A DNA stretch of 34,106 nt, taken from a virus. The DNA lies in the IMG/VR virus record IMGVR_UViG_3300027743_000064, positions 1 through 34,106 of that record; one strand, given 5' to 3'. Shown here one piece after another: positions 25,675 to 33,168 of this stretch (the stretch's first letter is position 1; every line of letters starts with the position of its first letter). The notes beneath the pieces were generated by a model, which was given only the letters and a program-made list of their open reading frames with translations, was not told where the DNA came from and did no database searches. The position numbers and the translations under genes are program-made.

Positions 25675-28031
25675 TATGCTTCTCCACTTTCGACGCCGGC
25701 TGGCGCCTCTACTTTCCCAGGAGCTTCACTCCCAGATCCCTCAGGACTTTCTTCACCACCCGGCCCACCGAGAAGTCCCTGCTTCATTGCCTGCATCATC
25801 TCTCCCATCTCATGGGCCTTGAAATGAGCAATGCAATTCTGGAAACCAATGGGATTTTCCTTCTTGATCTGCTGTCCAACTTCTGAGATCAAGAAAGACT
25901 GAATGGTCTGCTTGTGAATGGCGTGGTTATCCAACTCCATGTCAGGCATGACAGACGGCATGAACTGAGGCTGTCCAGTCATGGGGTCCATCCCACCGGG
26001 CATGGGCTGACTTGCGAGCAATTCGATAATTTCGTTGAGCTGCTTCGATCTGTCGTCGTCTCCCGGAATATAGAAGTCGTCGAATCCCAAAAGCATCGCC
26101 ACGTTACCAGAATTCTCTGGATGGAACACAGCCGAATTGACTTCGGGAATTTCCATCTCCAAGAGCTTCAGCATCAGATCGCGCTTCTGGACATTAGAGA
26201 TTGGGAATGTCTCTGAAGTCTCTGCGACGACCTCTCCGATCTTTCCGGTCATCTCAGACTTACGAATCCACACATTGATGAATCCCATCTTGCCATGAGG
26301 CTTGACGAAACGCTCATCGTAGCGCAGATTCTTGAGATAATCCTTGGTCGCCTTGGTCATCATGTCAGTCCAGCAAGAACTGACGACACGCCAGGTTATT
26401 TGGAGTCGCTGGAGCGCTTGCGCCCGCGACATCTCATATTCCTTAGCTGTGCCCGAACCAGACGATATCGCACCGCCATAGATAGACGGAAAAGCTCCAG
26501 AAACGAACTGCCCGAATTCTTTGAGTTCTCCGGAAAAGTATCGGACTTCCTCGGAAAGTGTCGACGGCTTCGTTTCATGAATGAGATTGCCAATGGTCTG
26601 GCCTGCTGGAACCTTGACTGGATACATTGCTCCAGGTGCGACGCGAGAATCCTTGTATTTCTTCAGATTGAGCAGATCTGAATCTGCCATCATCATCGGC
26701 GTGCCATGCTCGATGTTATCAATCGTCATCGTGACTAGTTCATTCGTTAATTCCTGAACTGTCTTCAATGACTTACCAAGAGCTTGGCACAGCAGATGGG
26801 GCGAAGTCGGTGATGTAGAGATCGTCCAATGATCGTCCATGTCCTCGTTGTGCGCGTGAATGAAGTTATCACCCGCTTGGACGAAATAGACACCATCGGG
26901 GAACTTGGCTAGAAGGGACTCACGGATGGCATCATCCTCGATCTCCTCCAATGCCCAATTACGAAGCCATCGCTGTCGAACCGTGACCAGTGAAGTCTCG
27001 CCATATCCCCGATCATTCGAGAGATTGCGCGCCCAACGATCGTATTTCTCCTCGTCTCTCGTTGGATCTACCAGTTCTCGAATATCAGGGACCGATCCTT
27101 TGAACGCCGAAATGATCGCTCCGGGCGACTGCTCCGTGTCAAGCGTGATATAAGGGCATTCATCCTGAGAAGTAGCACGATGAGGAATACGGAAATAGAG
27201 AGGAGAATAAGCTTTGATGTCCTCAGTAATCCGTGGAACTTCTTCCTGACCGACAATCCCTGGAACTTGTTGTGGTATCTCATCAACGTCTGGTTGTCCT
27301 TGATATCCGCACGTAGGGCAAGTCGATCCCATCGCACCGGGCTGCATGTCTGTCCCACATTCAGGACAGTAAGTCTCCTGTTGCATCTGCTGAACCATCC
27401 CCGGAATCGGCTGGACTACCGTTCCGAGTTTGGGATCAGTTCTTGAATAATTGTAGAAACCGACGACTCCCTGATTCCACATAATATAGAGAGACCTAAT
27501 AAGAAGCAGAGGAGCTTTGTTCCTTCTCTGCAAAAGTTCGGCCGCTCTGGAGTAGACTTTAGATGTAGACACGTCTGCTTGCGAATCAGCGTCGTCAGGG
27601 AAGAACTTGGTTCCTGGAATACCCGACGCCATAGCCGCAATGACGGATTCTCCATGAGCTTTGTAGATGTTGACGGTCCTTGGTTCAAATCCTTCGAGGT
27701 CGAGATCGTCATTCTCGATTCTCATGTAGTCTTCGATCGGTCGCCAATCCTGAGCTGTCTCCGACCAGACATTGTGCTGGTTATCATTCCAGAAGTGCTC
27801 CATCAACTTCCATTCACGGAGCATCGTCTCCCGAAATTCCTCCTCAGCCAGCTCGTAACCATCGACGAGAGCCATCAGTGCATTCTGCTCGTCTTTATTC
27901 AGACCTCCACGCAGAGGTTCCGAGTCGATCTGAGCAGGCGCACCGACAGCTTCTGGATTTTCATTAACCAGTGCAGCCTGCTCTTGCTCTGCCAACGACT
28001 CAGGATCGCCTTCGTATGGTTGATCCATCAT
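25674..28031 (-). CDS. Portal protein with inserted zinc ribbon
   Basis: A 785-residue portal. The N-terminal core (about 60-200) has EWKLMEHFWNDNQHNVWSE, IYKAHGESVIAAMASGIPGTKFFPDD and LLLIRSLYIMWNQGVVGFYNY, the pattern of large podovirus portals. Residues 222-241 contain C-x2-C-x12-C-x2-C (CPEC, CPTC), a zinc ribbon inserted in the wing region. The stem and crown part (about 430-640) includes ETKPSTLSEEVRYFSGELKEFGQFVSGAFPSIYGG and AKEYEMSRAQALQRLQITWR. The end is Pro/Gln-rich. The portal forms the ring through which DNA is packaged. An ATG two residues after the first is an equally good start. Confidence 0.88.
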   Translation of the reverse strand: MMDQPYEGDPESLAEQEQAALVNENPEAVGAPAQIDSEPLRGGLNKDEQNALMALVDGYELAEEEFRETMLREWKLMEHFWNDNQHNVWSETAQDWRPIEDYMRIENDDLDLEGFEPRTVNIYKAHGESVIAAMASGIPGTKFFPDDADSQADVSTSKVYSRAAELLQRRNKAPLLLIRSLYIMWNQGVVGFYNYSRTDPKLGTVVQPIPGMVQQMQQETYCPECGTDMQPGAMGSTCPTCGYQGQPDVDEIPQQVPGIVGQEEVPRITEDIKAYSPLYFRIPHRATSQDECPYITLDTEQSPGAIISAFKGSVPDIRELVDPTRDEEKYDRWARNLSNDRGYGETSLVTVRQRWLRNWALEEIEDDAIRESLLAKFPDGVYFVQAGDNFIHAHNEDMDDHWTISTSPTSPHLLCQALGKSLKTVQELTNELVTMTIDNIEHGTPMMMADSDLLNLKKYKDSRVAPGAMYPVKVPAGQTIGNLIHETKPSTLSEEVRYFSGELKEFGQFVSGAFPSIYGGAISSGSGTAKEYEMSRAQALQRLQITWRVVSSCWTDMMTKATKDYLKNLRYDERFVKPHGKMGFINVWIRKSEMTGKIGEVVAETSETFPISNVQKRDLMLKLLEMEIPEVNSAVFHPENSGNVAMLLGFDDFYIPGDDDRSKQLNEIIELLASQPMPGGMDPMTGQPQFMPSVMPDMELDNHAIHKQTIQSFLISEVGQQIKKENPIGFQNCIAHFKAHEMGEMMQAMKQGLLGGPGGEESPEGSGSEAPGKVEAPAGVESGEA
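27309..27368 (-). other. Zinc-ribbon insertion in the portal (encoded)
   Basis: Four cysteines at residues 222, 225, 238 and 241 in two CxxC pairs separated by a glycine-rich turn (GTDMQPGAMGST). This is a standard zinc-ribbon spacing; zinc binding is inferred. Confidence 0.75.
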
Positions 28032-28711
28032 TAAAATCCGTGTCCACAGTTATTGCAAACCTGTTCATTCCATGAACGCTTACAGCTCGGGCAGCGTTTG
28101 GGCTTTATGGATCGTTCTGGACGAATATAGACCTTATCGACCGAAGATTTCACTGGATCCAAACAACCCCATTGCCGAGCCATCGCGTCTGCAATTCCTG
28201 TATAGGTTACTGACCGTCTATCGCCCCTGTAAGGACCAGAGGCAATGTTCCGAATCCGCTCGAAATGCGTGTGGGAGAAATCCTCAGTCTCAACTAGCTT
28301 CGGGAGATTCTTCAACCACAAACAAGTCGATTTCTGCTCTCCATCCCCGAACATATAGGGCTGGATTATCTGATCGGGTTTTCGTATGCGTGTTGAGATA
28401 ACTCCAACTGGATTCTCAATGGCAATTCGACCGACATTTGCCGTCATTAGGGCAGCCACGAAGAGGAGGGCATCCTCCTGCTCCTCTTTTTTGTCCTTGA
28501 AATACCTCGCCCCACTGACACATAAGTGCGTGCAGGGCGGAAATGCGATGAAAAGATCCCAACTATCGCGTAATGCGACCGTAACATCGCCTTCAATATG
28601 TCTGCCAGGACGCCGAGTCGGTTTGAAGTCACAACTCCAGGCTTCATGACCTAATTCATTGAAGGCATCACGAACCTTACCCGAAAATTCACACCCTACA
28701 AGAACTTTCAT
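28031..28711 (-). CDS. C5-cytosine DNA methyltransferase-like protein with zinc-ribbon tail
   Basis: A 226-residue, compact Dcm-like enzyme. Residues 1-15 (VLVGCEFSGKVRDAF) form the SAM-binding strand and loop, FPPC (57-60) contains the expected catalytic Cys60, and IENPVG (98-103) replaces the usual ENV motif. TCLWLKNLPKL and GIADAMARQWG match the C-terminal core. C207-x2-C210 and C219-x2-C222 add a zinc ribbon. The target-recognition region is very short, as in many phage orphan methylases. It could protect phage DNA or act on hypermodified bases. It is coupled by ATGA to the preceding membrane-protein gene and by TAATG to the portal. Confidence 0.75.
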   Translation of the reverse strand: MKVLVGCEFSGKVRDAFNELGHEAWSCDFKPTRRPGRHIEGDVTVALRDSWDLFIAFPPCTHLCVSGARYFKDKKEEQEDALLFVAALMTANVGRIAIENPVGVISTRIRKPDQIIQPYMFGDGEQKSTCLWLKNLPKLVETEDFSHTHFERIRNIASGPYRGDRRSVTYTGIADAMARQWGCLDPVKSSVDKVYIRPERSIKPKRCPSCKRSWNEQVCNNCGHGF

Positions 28712-28878
28712 CGCATCGGGACGTTGACAATTCCTGCAAAGTTAAGGAGATAGATCAGGACGAAGATGATCGCTACCACTCGGATGATCGTCTTGATCGG
28801 AGGACTCATCGGGACGTAGGTTTCCACAATGTAGAGCACAACGCCGATGATGATGAGCACTATCAGCACTGTAATCAT
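28708..28878 (-). CDS. Small two-segment membrane protein
   Basis: A 56-residue protein, MITVLIVLIIIGVVLYIVETYVP... then IIRVVAIIFVLIYLL. Two transmembrane segments are separated by a short polar loop with Pro (MSPPIKT). Short proteins of exactly this layout (a hydrophobic helix, then a TY-x-P-M-x-P turn, then a second helix) are common in phages and bacteria. The start overlaps the stop of the upstream gene and the stop overlaps the methylase start, both as ATGA, which supports it strongly. Its role is unknown. Confidence 0.8.
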   Translation of the reverse strand: MITVLIVLIIIGVVLYIVETYVPMSPPIKTIIRVVAIIFVLIYLLNFAGIVNVPMR

Positions 28879-29120
28879 TTGTCATTCCCCGGTTGACCGA
28901 TCTTAATTCGCTTGAGTCTGACCGAAACATCGGTCAATGGACGAACGAATCCACATTTCAGTGGAGTATTGTCGGGTAATGCAGCCCACGGCCCACCGAC
29001 AAGAACAGAATACTCAAGTCCCAGCCCATCATCAAATCGAACTGGCGTGCATGGAACTGAATAGACTACTCCTGTAACGAGCAGAAGCTCCATCCCGATC
29101 GGAATCTGGACCATCGGCAT
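28875..29120 (-). CDS. Small hypothetical protein
   Basis: An 81-residue protein (MPMVQIPIGMELLLVTG...) of beta character with two Cys. It has no recognised family. It is part of the gapless chain between the basic protein gene and the membrane-protein gene and ends in an ATGA overlap. Confidence 0.6.
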   Translation of the reverse strand: MPMVQIPIGMELLLVTGVVYSVPCTPVRFDDGLGLEYSVLVGGPWAALPDNTPLKCGFVRPLTDVSVRLKRIKIGQPGNDK

Positions 29121-29123
29121 GGG

Positions 29124-29597
29124 TTATCTCACGACGCGCGATCCGATGCCAGTGCCACCCTTGGTGCGCTTCTTGTGCTCTTCCCAGCGAGGATCATCGG
29201 GATCTCCTCCACGGATTTCTTTGATCCCCTCTTTGTCGAATTTCATTCCGTCGTAGGTCTCGCCAGCCTTCCGACGTCTCTCCCATTCTTTCTTGTAGGG
29301 AGCTTTGGATTCGGATACAGACTTCAACTTACCAATGACAAGATTTTTCTTCTCATCGGGCAGATTGATGTCCTTGCGAGCCTTGTTGTATGGAATGGAT
29401 CGACCAGGCCTTGTCGCGTAGGCATCCAGATCGTTGTCGCCAGGTTTCATCGGTGGCTTCCTGTATTGGTCGCCGGCCTTGTTTTTCGGGTCTTCATAGA
29501 CAACATCGTCGTCCTCTTTGACAACCCGAGACCCAGCACCATTGCCAGGAGACTTAACCTTCTTCTTGAACTGCTGGAGTGCGGCTTTGATTCCCAT
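29124..29597 (-). CDS. Hypothetical basic protein
   Basis: A 157-residue, highly charged protein (Lys/Arg/Asp/Glu-rich) with no hydrophobic core visible, probably disordered. The peptide GSRVV occurs near both ends (GAGSRVVKEDDD and GIGSRVVR). The ATG at 29597 is preferred over a TTG two codons upstream because GAGGG lies 6 bases before it. It may be a minor head or DNA-associated protein; this is a guess from charge and position. Confidence 0.65.
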   Translation of the reverse strand: MGIKAALQQFKKKVKSPGNGAGSRVVKEDDDVVYEDPKNKAGDQYRKPPMKPGDNDLDAYATRPGRSIPYNKARKDINLPDEKKNLVIGKLKSVSESKAPYKKEWERRRKAGETYDGMKFDKEGIKEIRGGDPDDPRWEEHKKRTKGGTGIGSRVVR

Positions 29598-29666
29598 TGT
29601 CAATCCCTCGAGAAAAGAGATCGCTTCTTCGGCGAAGTCTTGAGGACAAACTCACGAGCGACGGAC

Positions 29667-30089
29667 TTAGACGGCGTATCCACGCCCTTTGGTGTCGCCC
29701 CGTGGAGAGTCGCTTGCATCAACCTGTATTGCGCTTTCGACTTGGCCGGCATTGCTATCCTCCGCGGGAACCTGTTCGATCGTAGCTTCCCTCTGTCTCA
29801 ACTCGAATTCCTTAACGCGTCGTGACGCCTCAGCGAATGACATTGGCTTGGTTCTGATTGGTTCGGGCATTTCTGTCGAATCGACCCGACCCGCACCTTT
29901 TTGTGCGGCCAATATCTGATCCATCAGTCGATCATTAACGTCATGCGCTCGCTGTAGCTCGAACTCCAATCGTCGAATGTAGCTGGTATACAGCTCTTTC
30001 TCATTATCGACGACCCGGTCGCCCCCGATTGAAACGAGGCGAATGGTAGATGCGCGTGGGTTGGTCCACAGATTTGTTATCCTTTTCAA
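29667..30089 (-). CDS. Coiled-coil protein overlapping the terminase gene (start uncertain)
   Basis: The frame carries a convincing coiled coil (NEKELYTSYIRRLEFELQRAHDVNDRLMDQILAAQK), then SFAEASRRVKEFELRQREATIEQ, and ends in a polar tail. Small coiled-coil proteins after terminase are frequent in phages. No ATG or GTG lies near its expected start. A TTG at 30089 has GGAG four bases upstream and is used here, giving 140 residues and an 86-base overlap with terminase. An ATG at 30269 would extend it but would overlap terminase by 266 bases and add a sequence that looks like frame shadow. A CTG at 29993 is another possibility. Confidence 0.55.
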   Translation of the reverse strand: MKRITNLWTNPRASTIRLVSIGGDRVVDNEKELYTSYIRRLEFELQRAHDVNDRLMDQILAAQKGAGRVDSTEMPEPIRTKPMSFAEASRRVKEFELRQREATIEQVPAEDSNAGQVESAIQVDASDSPRGDTKGRGYAV

Positions 30090-31680
30090 ACTTCTCCATA
30101 GACCTGTAATACGAAGTCTGGTCTCCTGTCCGAGCCAGATTATCCACGATCCTTCCTTCAGCCACCAGCTTCTCAAGTTCTGCGTCTGGCGACCCAAGGA
30201 GGTCTTCAATGGCGTTGACTCCGTATCGAGTCTCGTCGTAGGCGTCGTCTCCGTCGAATTCTCTGACATCTTCAGGATTCTTTCCAGCCTTGCCAGGATC
30301 GTTATAAGTGCATTTCGGAATTATGTCTATCGTCTCAGAGCAATGCCTGAAAATAAAGAGCTTCGGGAGATTCCCTTCAGGTCTTTCGGGCTGGAACATC
30401 TCACGGTAATCCCGGAGTCCCTTCGTCCCATAGATCCTGAAGATTCGATTCGCAACGTCTTCATCATATCCTTCGGGCGGCACATATCGTGCGGGCCTTG
30501 GAGCCCATCGGAGGAATTCATGTAGAAGCTGCTTCCCTGCAATTCGATCATTCGTGGCCTTCTCAATAGATCGGAACTGTGAGGCCTGAACGAACTGCTC
30601 CATCAGTGTATGCTTCTCACCTCGCGATGCCCATGCTGATGGGTCGAGAACTACTCGACGAATCGGCTCGCCCGCACTGAGTCTTGCTACATCCGCTCCC
30701 CAGATGGCGATCTTATCTTTCGACGTGTATTCTCGATACTTGAACGCCTGCCGACCAGGAGCGATTGCATACCATCCAGCGATTGTCTTGGCCTTCAGGT
30801 CAGGGTTAATCCCACCCCAGTCGATCGCTAGGACACGCGGCCAGAATCCAGGAATTCTAAACGGGTCGATAACATGCAGAGCGTGCGCTGGTTCCCCGAT
30901 GAGATGATCTGTCCTGAACTCACTGAAGACCTGGCCAGCGAATACCCACCAATCTCCTTCGACCTTTGCTTTGTATTCAGCCGGGGGCAATCTCCTCAAC
31001 CTATTGATGTAATTCGGATCGTTCTTCATCAGGTATGGGTTATCTGTCAACCTTGCCCTGACGAAAGCTCTGTAGGTGCGCGTTAGTTCGTCATAGATTA
31101 TCGTATCCCCGAAACCATCCCTATCCGGTTCAACGAATAGTTTACGGACCCACGCATGTCCAATGTTTCCGGGATTGGAGGCACAACGGACGCAGGCTGG
31201 GAGTTCTGGGATTGTGCTTCGCACTCGTGAGCCGACGATGTAGGTGTATTCTCCCTCCTCGAAGTGGGTAAGCTCGTCGAAGGCAGCATAATGAAACTCA
31301 GCAGTATCGTGGCTTCGTGCATCTGCCATTGACTCCAGATAGCTGAACTTAATCGACGCTCCACTTGAGAACTTCCAGATGTGATCAGTCGCGTTGTAAA
31401 TCCCACCCTCGGCCTTGTAGATTTCCTCCGATCGAGGGATAAGAGATTCCTTCAACTCGGGCATTGTCCGCCGGAAGATGATCCCTCTGAAATTCTTGTT
31501 CTTATGCCATCCCATTAGGATGGGGATTAAGACCAGTAATTCAGACTTGCCACCTCCCACCGCTCCACCATAGAATGCCTCGAAGACCTCCCATGGCAAG
31601 CTGAGGAATTTCTCTTGGCGCGGGAAAGGTTTCCACGATCGCCTTACGCCACCCTCAAAGTATTCGATCTGAAGGGGCAT
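30004..31680 (-). CDS. Terminase large subunit
   Basis: A 558-residue packaging motor. The ATPase has Walker A GGAVGGGKS (38-46), Walker B YAAFDE (131-136) with the catalytic Glu, and coupling motif III CASNPGN (166-172). The nuclease has DWGG at 287-290 (first metal Asp in LAIDWG), and acidic DGDDAYDETRYG (476-487) provides the last metal ligands. It drives DNA into the prohead through the portal and cuts the concatemer. It lies directly after a small conserved gene, with the start adjacent to its stop codon. Confidence 0.93.
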   Translation of the reverse strand: MPLQIEYFEGGVRRSWKPFPRQEKFLSLPWEVFEAFYGGAVGGGKSELLVLIPILMGWHKNKNFRGIIFRRTMPELKESLIPRSEEIYKAEGGIYNATDHIWKFSSGASIKFSYLESMADARSHDTAEFHYAAFDELTHFEEGEYTYIVGSRVRSTIPELPACVRCASNPGNIGHAWVRKLFVEPDRDGFGDTIIYDELTRTYRAFVRARLTDNPYLMKNDPNYINRLRRLPPAEYKAKVEGDWWVFAGQVFSEFRTDHLIGEPAHALHVIDPFRIPGFWPRVLAIDWGGINPDLKAKTIAGWYAIAPGRQAFKYREYTSKDKIAIWGADVARLSAGEPIRRVVLDPSAWASRGEKHTLMEQFVQASQFRSIEKATNDRIAGKQLLHEFLRWAPRPARYVPPEGYDEDVANRIFRIYGTKGLRDYREMFQPERPEGNLPKLFIFRHCSETIDIIPKCTYNDPGKAGKNPEDVREFDGDDAYDETRYGVNAIEDLLGSPDAELEKLVAEGRIVDNLARTGDQTSYYRSMEKFEKDNKSVDQPTRIYHSPRFNRGRPGRR

Positions 31681-31887
31681 CTATGCAGGCTCGTAATTCT
31701 CCTCGAAGAACTTTGCAGCCACAACCCATTGATCCGTGTGATCCTTAGGATTGCGCGCGATCATGTCTCCGAGTTTGGGCGATCCTGCCAGTTGATCTGG
31801 GATGCTTACGGAGATTGCGTCCATGCTCTCACCCTCGACATAGGGCCGCATCTCCTGGAGCTGCTTCTTACGATACAGCTGGAACAT
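31681..31887 (-). CDS. Small conserved phage protein upstream of terminase
   Basis: A 68-residue protein (MFQLYRKKQLQEMRPYVEGESM...SVSIPDQ...MIARNPKDHTDQWVVAAKFFEENYEPA). The pattern YRKK-x-RPYV, then MIARNP, then Q-W-V-A-x-KFF, is a familiar short phage protein of unknown function. Two ATGs occur in a row; the second (31887) is chosen because GGAGG sits four bases upstream. Confidence 0.7.
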   Translation of the reverse strand: MFQLYRKKQLQEMRPYVEGESMDAISVSIPDQLAGSPKLGDMIARNPKDHTDQWVVAAKFFEENYEPA

Positions 31888-31908
31888 CATACCTCCAATA
31901 TTCGATTG

Positions 31909-32154
31909 TCAAAGAACGTCGGTCGTTTCGACACTAAACGCGCGCAGCCCTGTGTCAGTGCGGCCGGGCTGAAACTGAACCTTATCGCCTGGAGAAAGAT
32001 TGCGAAACTGCTTCGAGAATTTCGTCAGCTCAGACCAATGAAAGAAATAATCCCGACCGTCGGTTCCTTCTATGAAGCCGAATCCCTTATTGAGCCGGAC
32101 GATCCGCCCGTCTAACCTCCTATCTTCCTTGATTATCTGCTGAGTCTGTTCCAT
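31909..32154 (-). CDS. Cold-shock-domain protein
   Basis: An 81-residue protein with the OB-fold cold-shock signature. GRIVRLNKGFGFIEG includes RNP1 (KGFGFI), DYFFHWSEL corresponds to RNP2 (YFFH), and the usual distal strand is GDKVQFQPGRTDTGLRAFSV. It would bind single-stranded RNA or DNA. The start is placed at 32154, where GGA lies four bases upstream; an in-frame ATG at 32163 is the alternative. It overlaps the end of the terminase small-subunit gene and lies between the two terminase genes, which is unusual. Confidence 0.8.
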   Translation of the reverse strand: MEQTQQIIKEDRRLDGRIVRLNKGFGFIEGTDGRDYFFHWSELTKFSKQFRNLSPGDKVQFQPGRTDTGLRAFSVETTDVL

Positions 32155-32785
32155 TAGATCCATCCGATGGCAATTGATTTACGTATTTGACGTTGAATGC
32201 GTCAAGAGGACGACGCTCAGGAGCGTAGAGATGAAGATGGGAAGTGCGCTCATCATGGAGATGCTCACCCTTGTTGATCGTTCGATCTATAACAGAACTT
32301 AACTGATTCGCCATCTGTGCGGCCAATCGAGCTCGATCTTTCGGGGCGATGTGTTCGAGATTCTCCTCACTGATGAGATTGAGGGCAAGTAGGATCTTGT
32401 CCTGCGCAGCATCTCTTACTCGACTCAATCCTGCATAGATTGAGTCCCGGATCTTCTGATTCCGAGCCAATCGTTCTTCTGGATCAGCAAGTTCCCTGAT
32501 CCCTACACGAGCTAGAACGCTCGCATATCCAGGACTGACATTCCCAACTTCTGCCGCAGCCTCTGGACCTGCCACGATGCAAGTCGCAGCCACCACAGCT
32601 CGCATATCGTCATCGAGCAATGGCTTGTCGCGAGCCGATCCATCCTTGCGAAATCGTGCCGTGTCAAAGCTAACAGCCTTGCTGTCAGGACTGACAGGAG
32701 AAACCTCATCATGAAGCTTCAGTCTTGAAATTACATCATGATCGATCGAAGCTCGCTTGTCCAATTCTTCTCTTGAAATGAACAT
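32120..32785 (-). CDS. Terminase small subunit (putative)
   Basis: A 221-residue helical protein. Residues 62-92 (AVVAATCIVAGPEAAAEVGNVSPGYASVLARV) resemble a helix-turn-helix of the kind terminase small subunits use to recognise packaging sites. The following helices (KIRDSIYAGLSRVRDAAQDKILLALNLISEENLEHI, LAAQMANQLSSVIDRT) could form the oligomerisation core. It is upstream of the large subunit and downstream of the GIY-YIG gene by 2 bases. Sequence divergence is typical for this family, so the call rests on position and helix layout. Confidence 0.65.
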   Translation of the reverse strand: MFISREELDKRASIDHDVISRLKLHDEVSPVSPDSKAVSFDTARFRKDGSARDKPLLDDDMRAVVAATCIVAGPEAAAEVGNVSPGYASVLARVGIRELADPEERLARNQKIRDSIYAGLSRVRDAAQDKILLALNLISEENLEHIAPKDRARLAAQMANQLSSVIDRTINKGEHLHDERTSHLHLYAPERRPLDAFNVKYVNQLPSDGSNGTDSADNQGR

Positions 32786-32787
32786 GG

Positions 32788-33090
32788 CTATTGCACGTAT
32801 TCTTTGAATTTGGGATTGTTCACGATATTCAATTCAGGTTTGTGCGCCTGAATCATCTCGAACTCAAAGTTCCTCATGTCAATCCCTGACTCGAAGAACC
32901 AAATGTGAACTTCATCCGTGTCTCTGAGCTGATCCTTACGACCATTCCCAAAGATGTGATGCCCACCCAACCGAGTTAAAGGCGACTCTGTGCATCCAAC
33001 ATAAATGTAAACTCCTTCTCGCATTACTGCATAGACGAGTTTCCACTTTTTGATAGAGCCTGCCTTTAATGTCCAGTCAGGTGGTTCCAC
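32788..33090 (-). CDS. GIY-YIG nuclease-domain protein
   Basis: A 100-residue single-domain protein with the GIY-YIG pattern. VYAV (19-22) and YIYVG (28-32) form the two key strands, R40 in PLTRL matches the catalytic Arg, E78 (FEFEMI) the metal ligand and N88 (ELNIVNN) the late Asn. There is no added DNA-binding domain, so it is not a full homing endonuclease. A role in DNA processing near packaging is possible. The start is GTG, with AGAGG three bases upstream and a promoter-like sequence immediately before. Confidence 0.8.
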   Translation of the reverse strand: MEPPDWTLKAGSIKKWKLVYAVMREGVYIYVGCTESPLTRLGGHHIFGNGRKDQLRDTDEVHIWFFESGIDMRNFEFEMIQAHKPELNIVNNPKFKEYVQ

Positions 33091-33098
33091 GGGCCTCT

Positions 33099-33127
33099 AG
33101 GGTAACATGATACGGACGCGAAGTCAA
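33099..33127 (-). promoter_or_regulatory. Sigma70-like promoter of the minus-strand late operon
   Basis: On the minus strand a -35 TTGACT (33127-33122) is followed after 17 bases by TACCCT (33104-33099), preceded by TGT as in extended -10 promoters. The -10 matches consensus at only three of six positions. Transcription would begin around 33092, almost on the GTG of the GIY-YIG gene, implying a near-leaderless message or a different true start. Confidence 0.5.
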
Positions 33128-33153
33128 CCCCCCTTTTTATTGATGGAAAAAGT

Positions 33154-33168
33154 GTTCATCGAATGAAC
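33154..33168. promoter_or_regulatory. GTTCAT-N3-ATGAAC dyad (operator candidate)
   Basis: A perfect 6-bp inverted repeat with a 3-base centre, located about 26 bases upstream of the -35 box. Position and symmetry suit an activator or repressor site. The same arms and spacing occur once more at 28063-28077. Confidence 0.45.

Noticed and set aside
24991-25827. 278-residue + strand ORF with hydrophobic segments
   Set aside because: It is the antisense shadow of the acidic scaffold tract and the portal end; its runs of F, V and L come from reverse-reading of Glu/Asp codons.
28742-28930. 62-residue His/Asp/Ser-rich minus ORF
   Set aside because: Frame shadow of the two-segment membrane protein at 28708-28878, which has coupled starts on both sides.
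29667-30269. 200-residue version of the coiled-coil gene from the ATG at 30269
   Set aside because: Its first 60 or so residues read over conserved terminase codons and have shadow-like composition (WW, LW, RLRITGLW); a later start is preferred.
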